A stretch of DNA of 64,000 nt from an uncultured Clostridia bacterium. GTDB lineage: Bacteria; Bacillota; Clostridia; TANB77; CAG-508. Both the position numbers and the translations under genes were made by a program. This document shows positions 17,430 to 32,400 of the stretch, in pieces. Every line of letters starts with the position of its first letter. The stretch's first letter is position 1. The notes beneath the pieces were generated by a model that was not told the origin of the DNA, did no database searches, and saw nothing but the letters and a program-made list of their open reading frames with translations. The DNA is taken from contig CAQPRV010000041.1 in NCBI GenBank assembly GCA_948857205.1, positions 36,151 to 100,150 on the forward strand. The letters are read 5' to 3'.

Positions 17430-20400
17430 ATGAAGAAAAAAGCATTTCTAATTTTTACAATAGTATTATTGGTTACGTTCTTATTAATCAGTACAACATA
17501 CAGTGATACAACAACAAGAGGAATTATAAGAATTAAAGAAGATGGAACTGAACAAGTAATTGAAGATAGTTCTATTAAAGTGCACCAAACTATAAAAAGG
17601 GTTTCAGATAAAAAGATTACATTTAAGATGGAAGTTGAGAATTTACAATATAAGTCAACAGAAGTTGCTATAATGTTAGATAACTCTTTTTCTATGTGGA
17701 GTGAAAGTAAAATAACTACATATAAAGCAAAACTAGTAGATTTAGTAAATGCAATTTATGCTAAAGTACCTGATGCATATATGTCTGTATCTAGCTATAG
17801 TGGTAACATTAAAGCAATGACAAACAATAAACAGGAAGTTATTAATGCAATAAATAGTGTTACTAGTTATACTGGTATTAATAGTGCTACAGGTCTAACA
17901 GATGCAAAGAGTTCTTTTACAGGAAAAGCAGGAAATGAATATATATTAGCTTTTACAGATACAGAAGAACATACAGATGCAAAAAATGTTGTTGAAGAAA
18001 CACAAAATGATACAAGTAGACATATGGTAGTAGTTATTATGGGAGAAGGTTCAACAAAACAAACAGAATATAGTCAAGTAAAAAATACAAAAGTATATAA
18101 AATTGATAATATGTCAACATATAACTTCTCTACATTAAATACGAGTGTATCAAATTCTATATCTTCAGCAGTAACAAAAGAATTAAACAATATTACAATA
18201 AATGGAGTTTTTGCAAATCAATTACAAGAAATTTTTACAACTGAAATTAAAACACAACCTTCTAAAGGACAATTGATTCTTTCAGCTAATGATTACAATT
18301 TAACAATACCTCAAATGACAACTACAAAAGTAAGTTTTGAGTTATCAATGACTTTAAAAGATGAAATAGAAAGAGACTACATGGGAAGTGTTATAAATTT
18401 ATTAAGTTCAACTTCTATTAAATATGATAATAATAGACAAGAAGCAAAAACATTAAATAACACAACTACAACACCAGTAATAGATATAGTAGAATGTTAT
18501 ACATTAGAAATTACTGCAATAAATAAGGAATTTCAGGAGATAAAGGTAAACGAAGTAGAATGTAACATTATACAAAAAGATGCATCTGGAAATGTAGTTG
18601 CTACATATGAAAATAAGAAAACAAATAGCAAAGGACAAATAGTATTAGAAGATTTATCATATACTGGTGAAAGTACAATTGAAATAGTATTTTTATCAAC
18701 TTCAGGTCCATATGAAAGTAAAGAACCTGAAACTATTAAGATAAATAAAGATCCAATAACAGGAGCGATTACTGTAATAGATTCTACATTATTAGTGCCA
18801 GAGGGAGAAGATGTTCAAGTAAGCAATGTAGAAAAGATAATATCAGCAAAAGTAGCAATATCACCAAAGGCGATAGTATTTAACGTACATAAAATTGACG
18901 AAGAAACAGGATTACCATTACAAGGAGCAAAATTTGAATTAAAACAACCACATACTAGTGATATTCCAGCAGATTCAATAATTTCTGGAACAACAAATGA
19001 ACAAGGAAATGTTAGTTTATCAGGAGAAGTAGCAGGAGTTACACAATCAACAGTAGATGCAAGTGGAACAAGTCATCCATATTATTATACATATGTACTT
19101 AATGAAGTAGAGATGCCAACAGGTTATGTAGATGAACATACTAGAACTGTTGTAATGATACATTTTTCACCAGAAGGAGAAATAACAGGCTCATACATTT
19201 CTACAAACAGTGCAAATGCAAAATTAAGTGTAGATAATGATGTACTAAATTTAGAAATATCAAATAAAAAGAAATATTATACATTAAATATTAATGCAAT
19301 AGATAAAGAATATAACAAAATACCAGTAGTTGGAGCAGAATTTACTGTAACAGGAGTAAATGAAAGTGGAGTACAAGTTTGTAACAAAAAAGGAACAACA
19401 AATAAAGATGGAGAGTTACAAATAGAAATAAACTGTGAAGGAAAAGTTACATATACAATATCACAAACTAAAGAACATGCAGCATATGAAAATGCAAGTG
19501 ATATACAATATGTATTAACAAGAGACTTTGCAACAAATGAAATAACACTACACAACGAAGTAGAAAATATTTCAGTAGATACAGAAGGAAGAATTGTAAC
19601 AGCAACAATACCATTAATGCCAAAGAAATTTGAACTTAAAGTAAATAAAAAAGACCTAGATGAAAATATACCAGTAGAAGGTGTAGAACTAGAATTTGTA
19701 CAACCAGGAATAAGAGATAATTATACATTAACAAGTGGTGAAAATGGAATTTTAAGCTATACTGGAAATGTTGTATGTAATGTTGATGGAGGAAAATCTA
19801 CATACTATTTAGATGAAACACAAAAAGCAGTAGGTTATAAAGAAATAAAAGGTAATATGGCAATTAATATTACTTTTGATGAACATGGAAATATAACAGA
19901 GGTAGAAGAAAATTCAGTTCATATAGAAAATGTAATAAAAGAAAGTAAAAAAGTTGAATTAGACTTATTAAATGAACAACAAGAATATACAGTAGAACTA
20001 TATGCAAAACATAAAAATTATAAAGAGATTCCAATAAAAGGCGTAGACTTTGCATTAAATGGTACTACAGTAGAAGGAGGAGTACATTTTTATCAACAAG
20101 ACTCTTTAGTAACTGATGTATCTGGTAAGGCAACATCAGACATTATAAAGAGATCAGGAGACTTATATTACACTATTACAACAAATAGTGTTCCATTAGG
20201 ATACAAAAAAGCTGAAGATAAAACAATAAAGGTAAATAAAAACTTAAAAACAGAAAACTTAACATTATTAGAGAATAAAAATGAAGATGTAAATGTAACA
20301 ATAGACAATATAAATAAAATTGTAAAAGTTACAGTATATTTTGAACCTGACACATTTACATTACAAATAAACAAAAAAGATATAGGACTTTCAGATATAT

Positions 20401-23400
20401 TAATAGGAAATGCACAATTTAAAGTCGAACAACCAAAAATCAAATATATTAATAGCTCAAATACAGAAGCTACAAAGAGTAGAGATAGTGTTTCTGGGGT
20501 TACTCAAGATAATGAAGTTCTAGAATTGCAATTAGAAAGACCTGTTATGGCAGGATTTAATGATAGAACATTTACATACACTTTAAAAGAAATAGCAGTA
20601 CCAAGTGGTTATATAAATACAAAATTTGAGTTAAACTTTGATTTAACATTTAATGATGAAGGACAATTACAAAGTATAACTAATACAAATGAGACATCAC
20701 AACCTGCTACGAAAGGTGAGATAACAGAAAGCAAGGATGACTTAACTAATGAAGAAGCAAGCTATTTTAAAGGTGGTAATGTACAAGATGGTAAATTAGT
20801 ACTAACAATAGGAAATGAGCAAAAAGGAGCAACATTAAAAGTACATGCATTAGATGGAAAATATGGAAGAAGATATAATGTAAATGTAAAACAAGGTGTA
20901 ACAATACAAGTAGTTGCAAGAGACTCAAATGGAAACGAATTCTATAGAAAGAATTTAGTAACAGATGAAAACGGTATGATAGAACTTGTAGGAATATCAC
21001 AAGCAGGAGATTTCTCAATCGAACTAACAGCAGTAAAAGCAAAAGCAGGATATTTACCAGGAAGTACTAAAACAGTAAATTTACATAGGGATATATTAAG
21101 TACAGAGATTACATTAAGAGAAAGTGATTCAGATACAAATATAAATAATACTGCTAAAGTAATAGAAACAAAAATGTTTATTGATGTACAAACATATGAC
21201 ATTGAAATTACAAAATTTGAAAAACTATATGGAGATACACTTATAGAAAATGCCAAATTTACAATAATACAACCAGATATAGGAGCATTTAATAGAGATA
21301 AAAAACAAGGAACAACAGTAAAAGGTGAAAAATTAGTACTTTCTCCAGAAGTAGCAGGAGAAGGAACATATGAATATAGAATAGTTGAAAGTGCACAAAA
21401 TGGATATATTAACCAAGATATTAATACAACATTAAAAGTAACTTTTGATAAAGATGGAAACATACAAAATGTAGAAAAAGGAACAGATGACAAAACTGTT
21501 AATAATGAGTCAGTTGTAACATTAGGTGAGCATACAAATAATAAAATACCATTAACAATAATGAATGAACAAATGCCATACAAAATAAAAATATTAGCAG
21601 TAGATGCCAAATATTCTAGAACATCTCCAACATATCACATGGTTCCAGTAAAAGACTTAAAAGTAAGAATAACAGGAACAACAACAGAAGGACAAATTTA
21701 TAATGCAGAAAAAACAACAACAGAAGAAGGAATAATAGAAAGTGATGACTTATTAAAAAGAGGAGATGTTGACTATACAATAGAGCAAATAGGAATTCCA
21801 GCAGGATATCATAAAGGAGAAAATACATATTTAAAAATTAATAAAGATTGGGATACAACAGAAATTTCATTAAGAGAAAATGTAGCACATGTATCAATTG
21901 ATAATAATAATAAAGTAATAAATGTAACATTATGGCTACAACCAAAGACATTTGAAATTGATTTTAGTAAAGTTGATAAAATAGAAAATGATATAAAAGT
22001 TGGAAAGGCAAAATTCTTATTTAAACAACCAGCTTTTGAAATAGGAGGAGCAAGAAATTCTTCTGAAAAAATATCATCAAAAGATAAAAATTTAGTATTT
22101 ACAGGAGAAGTAGCAGGAGAAGGAACTTATACATATACATTAGAAGAAACAGAAACTCCAAAAGGTTATATAAAACTAGCTCCAAAAACAAATTTATTAA
22201 TAACATTTGATTCAGAAGGAGTTATTACAAATGTAACTAAAGAAGAAGAAAATGAATTTGTAAAAATAGGTAATGTAGTAGATAATGTAATACCTGTACA
22301 AATCTCAAATGAAAAGAAAGTACATTCATTAAAAATAGTAGCAATGAATGAAGAATATAATAGTGCAAAAGCAGAAGGTGTACATGTAAAACTAGTTAGA
22401 AAAGATGGTCAACCTTTAGGAACAGATGAAGAAGAAAATCCAATAATGGAAAGAAAAGGAATAACTGATGCTAATGGAATTGTTATATTTAAAGACCTAG
22501 AAGGTAGTGGAGATATTGCATATGAAATAATACAAGAAGAACCAAGACCTGCGGCATTCTATTTAGGAGAAAGCAAAACAGTACAAGTAAATATAAATGA
22601 ATCAACAAATGATATTGTAAATAGAACAATAGATGAAGTAACTAAAGTAGATAATAGTATACGTCAAATAAGCACAAATATTTACTTAACACCAAAGAAA
22701 TTTACAATTACATTAAATAAAATTGACTATGATAATAAAAACTTAATTGGTACAGCATTTATTAATTATAAAGAAGCTAAATGGTTAAGACATTTATCAG
22801 GTAGAACTGTAGATAATGAAAAATATGTTGTTACAGGATATGTACCAGGAGAAGGAACATATAACTATACATTAGAAGAAGGTTATTGGAAACAAGATGT
22901 ACCAGGTGGACATGGAATTCCAAAAGGATATAAAAATTACTTAAATACTCATAAATTAGATATTACATTTGATGAAAATGGAGATATACAAGAATCAAAT
23001 TTACAAGAATCTACATGGTTTAAAGTATTTTGGGATGATGCTAGAAAACTAAATTATATAAAGACATATGATGACTTAAAATATCATACAATGGATTTAC
23101 TAAAGACTACAACTGAAGATATTGAACTAAAATTAACAAATGTTAAAAAACAATTTAGATTTAATATGGACGTAATTAATAGTAAATACAAAAATGAAAA
23201 GGTAGAAAGAGTTCAATTTAGAATAAAAGCATATAATGAAGCGGGAAATGAGATATATAATCAAATAAATGAAACAGATGAAAATGGACAGATATCAATA
23301 GGAGATGAAGATTTCTATAGAGTTACTGGAAAAATAACATTTACAATAGAATGTTTAAATGCTCCAAGTATGTTTAAACAAATGCCAATAGCTACAGTAG

Positions 23401-26400
23401 TAATAAATAGAGCAGAACACCCAGATCAAAAAATTACAGTAGACCAAGTTAGCACATCATCACATGTAAATGTAAAAGCTAAAGTAGTTGTAGATCCAGT
23501 TAACACATCAGACTTTTCATACAATGTAAATGTTGAAGTGCCATTACAACAAAAAACTTTTGATATGGAATTAACAAAAGTAAGTGCAATAAATGATAAA
23601 GTATTACTAAAAGGAGCTACATTTACATTAACACAACCAGATGGAAAACATACACAACAAGTAACATCTGATGAAAACGGAAAATTATTATTCTCAGCAG
23701 ATTTATATGGAGAAAATACAGAATATGCATATATACTAACAGAAAATAATGCACCAACAGGATATCAACATGTTGGAACAGATGGAGTTATTCGTGTAAC
23801 TGCTGAAGATGAAGATGTAAGAGAAGTTAGAGTTACACAAGGGGAAACATATATAGTAGATGAAAAAGTAGAAAACACTAAAAAAGTAACTGCTAAAGTA
23901 AATAATACACCAGAAGGTTCATTATATAATGTTAAACTAATTGAAAAATATGGAAATAAAAGAGTAGAAGGTTCAAAATACAATATTTTAATAGATGCAA
24001 CAGTTGGTGAACAAATAAATGTAACAGATTATACAGATGCTAAAGGAACAATAGAAATAAATCAAATTCCTGGAGAGGGAGAAATTGTAATAAAAGTTAA
24101 CGAATTAGAAAATGCACCAGGATATCAATTAATTTCAGGAGAAAAAATTGCAGTTGTTGAAAAAAATGAAGGAAGTTTAAAAGTAATAAACGAAAAAACA
24201 TCTGAAGATATCAATGTAAGTATCGACAAAGAAACAAAAACAATTATTATTGAACTTGTTACAATACCAACTATACGCAAAAATAAAATTGAATTTGAAG
24301 TTGTAGACAAAAATGACGAAGACATAAAAATACAAGGTACTTCATTAAACATATTGCCACCAAAAGCAACAGAAGTTCTTTATAGAACAACAAATGGAGC
24401 AGGATATACAAGCATAGATGATCCAGCAGTTCCAGGAGAAGGAGCATTTGATTATTCAATAGCAGTAACAGAAGTACCAAGCACATATTATGACTTTATG
24501 GATGCTATAAAAGTAAAAATAGAATATGACGATGAAGGAAATATACAAGACATTTGGAAGATAGACGAAACAGAAATAAGTGACAGTGTTTCAGTTTTAT
24601 ATGATGTAGATAATACAGATACAAAAACTACATATAGAGCTAAAATTATAATTAAATTAGATGCAAAGATAAATTATAATTTAAATATAGAAGCACAAGA
24701 AAAAGACAAACCAGAGATAAAAATACAAGGAGCAAAATTTGAAATAAAATCAGTAGTTAACAATAGCTATATTTCAACATCAACAAAGAAAACTGGAAAA
24801 GATGGAACAATAAAAACAAAACAAGCAGGAGGAGAAACTGTAGCAATTTACTTAAAAGAAATAGAGACTGCAAAACCATATGTATTAGATAAAAGCCTTA
24901 AAAAGTTAGTGTTAAATAAAAATGGTGACACATTTGATATAAATACAGCAGAAACTACAGAAGGATTGTTAGCAGAGATCTTAGAAGATGGAACAGTAAA
25001 AATTACTATAGAAAATGAACTAAAAGGAGCAAATATAAACTTCCAATTATTAAAAGTAGATTCAGAAAATGAAGCAATAAGACTAGAAGGAGTAACATTT
25101 AAATTATTAGATAAAACTAATAATAAAGAATATGAATTAGCTACAGATGAATCTGGACAAATATTATTAGAAGGATTTAAAGTAACAGAGCCAGGAGAAT
25201 ATGACTTTGTAGTAAGTGAAATATCAACAATTGAAGGATACAATTTACCAAAATTAGAAGAAGGCGAAGAAATAAGATTCAAAATTGTTTATCAAGAAGT
25301 TGATGGAATCTTACAAGTAAAAGATATTATACAAGATGGTGGAGAAAAAGTAATTACTGGTTTATCTTATACACAAACATCAACAGATACAGAATATATA
25401 TTACAATTAAAATTAATTATTAATAATACAATTGATGAAAATTATAAATATAATGTGAATGTATTTAAAAGAGATAGTGAAGATAATTCAAAATTATTAA
25501 GTGGTGCTACAATTAGAATTAAAAATACATATGTAAGTGGACACTCTGTTTCAACAACAGTAATAACACAAGCTAGTGGAAGTGCACACTTTACAATTCC
25601 ATTAGTTCCAAATGATAATACAATTGAAATTGAAGAAATATCTGCACCATTAGGATATCAATTAGAAAATATTATAAAGAAAATTGTATTACATAAAGAT
25701 GAAACAACAGGTGAAGTAACAATTGTAAGTACTGAAAATATAAGTAGTGATGATATACATGTTACAAATGGATCTATTGATATAAATATAGACAACCAAA
25801 AGAAAGAAGTTGCAACACCAAGTTATCAACTACAAATAACAAAAGTAGATAGAGAAGATGAGACAAAAAAACTTGCAAATGCAAAATATACTGTAAAAGT
25901 TGTGTCAGATGATGGTAACTTTAATAAACAATATGATGATATTCAAACAGCTAGAGAAGGTGGAATTGCATATTTAAATGGATTAAATGGAATGGGTGAA
26001 ATAACTATTACAATTACAGAAACAAATCCACCATTAGGATATATTATAGATAAAGAACCTAAAGTAATTAAAATTTCTAGAGATGCTGAAACAAATAGTA
26101 TTCAAGTGACAGAAGTATCAGGTGAACATATTAATGTTGAAGTTGAAGGAACAACAATAAGTGTTAAATTATCTGATAAAATGATTAAATTACATTCTAA
26201 GATTAATAAAACAAACAGAATTACTGGAAATAGAATACCTAATATGGAATTTACAATAGCAGAAGTAATAGGTGATTCAGTATCAGAAGAAAAACAAACA
26301 ATAACAACAAATGACGAAGGAGAGATTGATTTTACTTTACTTGCAGCTAACAAAGGAGAACATATATATGAATTAGAAGAAAAATCATCAGAAGAATATA

Positions 26401-29400
26401 TAAAATTAGAAAATGTTAGAATTAAAGTTATAGTAAGTGAAGATGGATCAGTAGAAAAAGTAGAAAAATTAAATACAGAAAATACAAATGTAAATGTAAA
26501 ACTAGAAGATGGAAAAATCATATTAAATGTTGCAAATATACCAGTACATTGTTATAAACAAATAGAAATTGAAAAAGTAGATTCAGAAAATGAAACTATA
26601 AAACTATCAGGAGCAATATTTAATATAGTAGGTACAGAACATACAACAGATGAAAATGGACATACATCAAAAACAATAGATGTTGAACATGGTACAGAAA
26701 ACAAAGAATATAGCATAATAGAAACAAAATCACCAATAGGATATTTAAAACATTTAGAAGAAATAAAATTGAATATCAAATATGATGAAAATAGAAATAT
26801 AACAGGTGGAGAAATAATTAGTGGAAATGAATTTACAGAAGTAGTTTCTCATACAAATGATTCAATAAAAATAAAAATTAAAGATGATAAAGTTAAAGTA
26901 AATTCAAAGATTTATAAAACAAATTATGTAACAGGAGCAAAAATAAAAGATGTTCAATTTACAGTAGCAGAAGTTATTGATGGAGAAGTTTCAGGAGAAA
27001 AACAAACTTTAATAACAAATGATAAAGGAGAAATTGACTTTAATATATTTACACAAGAAGTAGGAGAACATATCTTTGAAATAGAAGAAGCACAAGTAGA
27101 AAATTACGAAGCAGTAGGAAAAATAAGAATAAAAGTTGTTATTAATGAAGATGGAACACTTAAATCAGTAGAAAAAATAGATGGCGCTAAATATGTATAT
27201 GTTTCAGCAGTAGATGGAAAATTAGAAATTAGAGTTCCAAACAAACCAACAGGTGGATCAGAACCAACTGATAAATATATAGAAATAGGAACAAAAATTT
27301 ATAAAACAAATTATGTAACTGGAGAAGCAATTAAAGACATCGAATTTACAATAGCAGAAGTAATAGATGGAGAAGTATCAGAGTACAAACATAAAGTAAC
27401 AACAAATGACAAAGGAGAAATTGACTTTAATATACCATCACTAGGAATAGGGGAACACATCTTTGAAATAGAGGAAAAAGATACAGAAAAATATGAAAAT
27501 GTAGGAAGAATAAGAATAAAAGTAGTTGTAAACGAAGATGGAACTATAGCTTCTGTAGAAAAACTAGAAGGAGCATACCAAGTATATGTTAAATTAGTAG
27601 ACGGAAAAATAGAAATAAGAGTTCCAAATAAACCAAAAGGAGACCCAGAAAACAAATATATAGAAATAGGAACAAATATTTATAAAACTGATTATGTAAC
27701 AGGAGCAAAATTAAAGAACATTGAATTTACAATAGCAGAAGTAATTGATGGTACAGTATCAGAATACAAACATAAAGTAACAACAAATGAAGAAGGAGAA
27801 ATTGACTTTAATATACCAGCATTAGGAGTAGGAGAACACATCTTTGAAATAGAAGAAAAAGAAACAGAGAATTATGAAACAGTAGGAAAGATAAAAATAA
27901 AAGTAGTTGTAAATGAAGATGGAACAATTGCTTCAGTAGAAAAACTTGAAGGTGCATACCAAGTATATGCTAAATTAGTAGATGGAAGAATAGAAATAAA
28001 AGTTCCAAATAAACCAAAAGACAAACCAGAAAGTAAATATGTAGAAGTTGAAACAAAGATTTACAAAATAGATTATGTAACAGGAGCAAAATTAAAAGAC
28101 ATTGAATTTACAATAGCAGAAGTAATTGATGGTACAGTATCAGAATACAAACATGAATTAAAAACAAATGAAGAAGGACAAATTGATTTTAATATACCAT
28201 CATTAGGAGTAGGAGAACACATCTTTGAAATAGAAGAAAAAGAGACAGACAAATATGAAACAGTAGGAAAAATAAGAATAAAAGTAGTTGTAAATGAAGA
28301 TGGAACAATAGCTTCAGTAGAAAAATTTGAAGGAAGCAAATTAGTATATGCTAAATTAGTAGATGGAAAAATAGAAATAAAAGTTCCAAATAAACCAAAA
28401 GGTGGAGAACATGTACCAGGAGGAAGCAAATATTTTGAAATAGGAACAAAATTCTATAAAATAGATTATGTAACAGGAGCAAAAATAAAAGACGTTCAAT
28501 TTACAATAGCAGAAGTAAAAGATGGTACAGTATCAGAATACAAACATGAATTAAAAACAAATGAAGAAGGACAAATTGATTTTAATATACCAGCAGTAGG
28601 AATAGGAGAACACATCTTTGAAATAGAAGAAAAAGAAACAGAAAATTATGAAACAGTAGGAAAAATAAGAATAAAAGTAGTTGTAAATGAAGATGGAACA
28701 ATTGAATCTATAGAAAAACTAGAAGGAGCAGAACAAGTATATGCATTATTAGTGGACGGAAAGATAGAAATAAAAGTTCCAAATAAACCAAAGGGTAAAC
28801 CAGAAAACAAATACGTAGAAGTAGGAACAAAAATTTATAAGATAGATTATGTAACAGGTGCAAAACTAAAAAACATCGAATTTACAATAGCAGAAGTAAA
28901 AGATGGAGAAGTATCAGAATATAAACATGAATTAAAAACAAATGAAGAAGGACAAATTGATTTTGATATACCATCATTAGGAGTAGGAGAACACATCTTT
29001 GAAATAGAAGAAAAAGAAACAGATAAATATGAAACATTAGGAAAAATAAGAATAAAAGTAATTGTAAATGAAGATGGAACAATAGCTTCAATAGAGAAAC
29101 TAGAAGGAGATGAACTAGTATATACTAAATTAGTAGACGGAAAAATAGAAATAAAAGTTTCAAATAAACCAAAGGGTGGAAAAGACATTCCAGGTGGAAT
29201 CAGATACATAGAAATAGGAACTAAGATTTATAAAACTGATTATGTGACAGGTGCTAAAATAAAAGATGTTCAATTTACAATAGCAGAAGTAAAAGATGGA
29301 GAAGTATCTGAATACAAACATGAGTTAACAACAAATAAATATGGTGAAATCAACTTTGATATACCAGCAGTAGGAGTAGGAGAACACATCTTTGAAATAG

Positions 29401-32400
29401 AAGAAAAAGAAACAGAGAATTATGAAACAGTAGGAAAAATAAGAATAAAAGTAGTTGTAAATGAAGATGGAATAATTACATCAATACAAAAATTAAATGG
29501 AGCAGAGCAAGTATATGTATTATTAGTAGATGGAAAAATAGAATTGAGAGTTCCAAACAAGCCAAAAGATGGACCAGGAGGAAAATATGTAGAAATAGGA
29601 ACAAAAATCTATAAGACAGATTATGTAACAGGAGCAAAACTAAAAAATATCGAGTTTACAATAGCAGAAGTAAAAGATGGAGAAGTATCAGAATATAAAC
29701 ATGATTTAACAACAAATGAAAAAGGAGAAATCAACTTCAATATACCATCAGTAGGAGTAGGAGAACACATCTTTGAAATAGAAGAAAAAGAAACAGACAA
29801 ATATGAAACAGTAGGAAAAATAAGAATAAAAGTAGTTGTAAATGAAGATGGAACAATAGCTTCAATAGAAAAACTAGAAGGAGCAGAACTAGTATATACA
29901 TTATTAGTAGATGGAAAAATAGAAATAAAAGTTCCAAATAAACCAAAAGATGGACCAGGAGGAAAATATGTAGAAATAGGAACAAAAATCTATAAGACAG
30001 ATTATGTAACAGGAATAAAACTAAAAGACATTGAGTTTACAATAGCAGAAGTAAAAGATGGAGTAGTATCAGAATACAAACATGAATTAACAACAAGTGA
30101 AGAAGGAGAAATTAACTTTAATATACCAGCATTAGGGGCAGGAGAACACATCTTTGAAATAGAAGAAAAAGAAGCAGACAAGTACCATACAGTAGGAAAA
30201 ATAAGGATTAAAGTAGTTGTGAATGAAGATGGAACAATTGAATCTATAGAAAAACTAGAAGGAGCAGAACAAGTATATGCATTATTAGTAGGTGGAAAAA
30301 TAGAAATAAAAGTTCCAAATAAGCCAAAAGATGTACCAGGAGGAAAATATGTAGACATAAGAACAAAAATTTACAAAACAGATTATGTAACAGGAGCAAA
30401 AATAAAGAATGTTCAATTTACAATAGCAGAAGTAAAAGATGGAGAAGTATCTGAATACAAACATAAAATAACAACAAATGAAGAAGGAGAAATTGACTTT
30501 GATATACCAGCAGTAGGAGCAGGAGAGCACATCTTTGAAATAGAAGAAAAAGAGACAGATAAATATGAAACAGTAGGAAAAGTAAGAATAAAAGTAGTTG
30601 TAAATGAAGATGGAACTATACAAAGTGTAGAGAAACTAGAAGGAGCAGAGCAAGTATATGCATTATTAGTAGATGGAAAAATAGAAATAAAAGTTCCAAA
30701 TAAACCAAAAGATGGACCAGAAGGCAAATATGTAGAAGTAGGAACAAAAATCTATAAGACAGATTATGTAACAGGAGCAAAATTAAAAGACATTGAATTT
30801 ACAATAGCAGAAGTGAAAGATGGAGTAGTATCAGAATATAAACACGAAATAACAACAAATGAAGAAGGAGAAATCGACTTTAATATACCATCATTAGGAG
30901 TAGGAGAACACATCTTTGAAATAGAAGAAAAAGAGTCAGAGAGTTATGAAACAGTAGGAAAAATAAGAATAAAAGTAATTGTAAATGAAGATGGAACAAT
31001 AGCTTCAATAGAAAAACTAGAAGGAAATGAACTAGTATATGTATTATTAGTAGATGGAAAAGTTGAAATAAAAGTTCCAAATAAACCAAAAGATGGACCA
31101 AAAGGAAAATATATAGAAATAGGAACAAAAATTTATAAGACAAACTATATAACTGGTGAAAGAATTAAAAATATCGAATTTACAATAGCAGAAGTAAAAG
31201 ATGGAGAAGTATCAGAATACAAACATAAAGTAACAACAAATAAAGAAGGAGAAATTGACTTCAATATACCATCATTAGGAGTAGGAGAACACATCTTTGA
31301 GATAGAGGAAAAGGAGATAAATGGCTACATACCAATTGGCAAAGTAAAAATTAAAGTTATAATAAATGAAGATGGAACAATACAAAGTGTAGAAAAATTA
31401 GATGCAGAAACTAAAAATGTAAATGTAAAACTACAAGATGGTAAATTAGTACTTAAAGTAGAAAATATCCCAGTACATAGTTATAAAAAGATAGAACTAG
31501 AGAAAGTAGATGCAGAAAATGAAGAAATTAAATTGGGAGGAGCAGTATTTACTATTGATGGTTCAAAACATACAACAGATGAAAACGGATATACATCAAA
31601 AACAATAGATGTTGAACATGGTACAGAGAATAAAGAATACAGTATAGTTGAAACAGGAGCACCATTAGGATATCTAAAACATTTAGAAGAAATAAAATTA
31701 AATATTAATTATGACGAAAAGAGAAATATAACAGGAGGAGAAATTACATCAGGTAATGCATTTACAGAAGTAATTTCTTATACAGAAGATACAATAAAAA
31801 TAAGAGTAAAAGACAATAAAATAAAAATACAATCTAAAATTTACAAAGCAAATTATGTAACAGAAGCCAGAATAAAGGACATCGAATTTACAGTAGCAGA
31901 AGTAATTGATGGTATAGTATCAGAAGATAAGCAAGAGATAAAAACAAATGACAAAGGAGAAATTGATTTTACAATACTTACACAAACAACAGGAGAACAC
32001 ATCTTTGAAATAGAAGAAAAAACAACAGAAGATTATCATCCAATAGGAAAGATAAGAATAAAAGTAATTGTAAACGAAGATGGAACAATAGAATCAGTAC
32101 AACAAGTGGAAGAAAATAGAAATGTAAATGTAAAACTTGAAGAAGGAAAATTAGTATTAGAAATTATTAATATACCAATACATACTTATAAAAAGATAGA
32201 ACTAGAAAAAGTAGATGCAGAAAATGAAGAAATTAAATTAGCTGGTGCGATTTTTAACATAGCAGGAGGAGAATGTATAACAGATGAAAATGGATATACA
32301 TCAAAAACAATAGATGTTTCACATGGTACAAGAAATAAAGAATACAGTATAGTTGAAACAAAAGCACCATTAGGATATATAAGACATCTAGGAGAAATTA

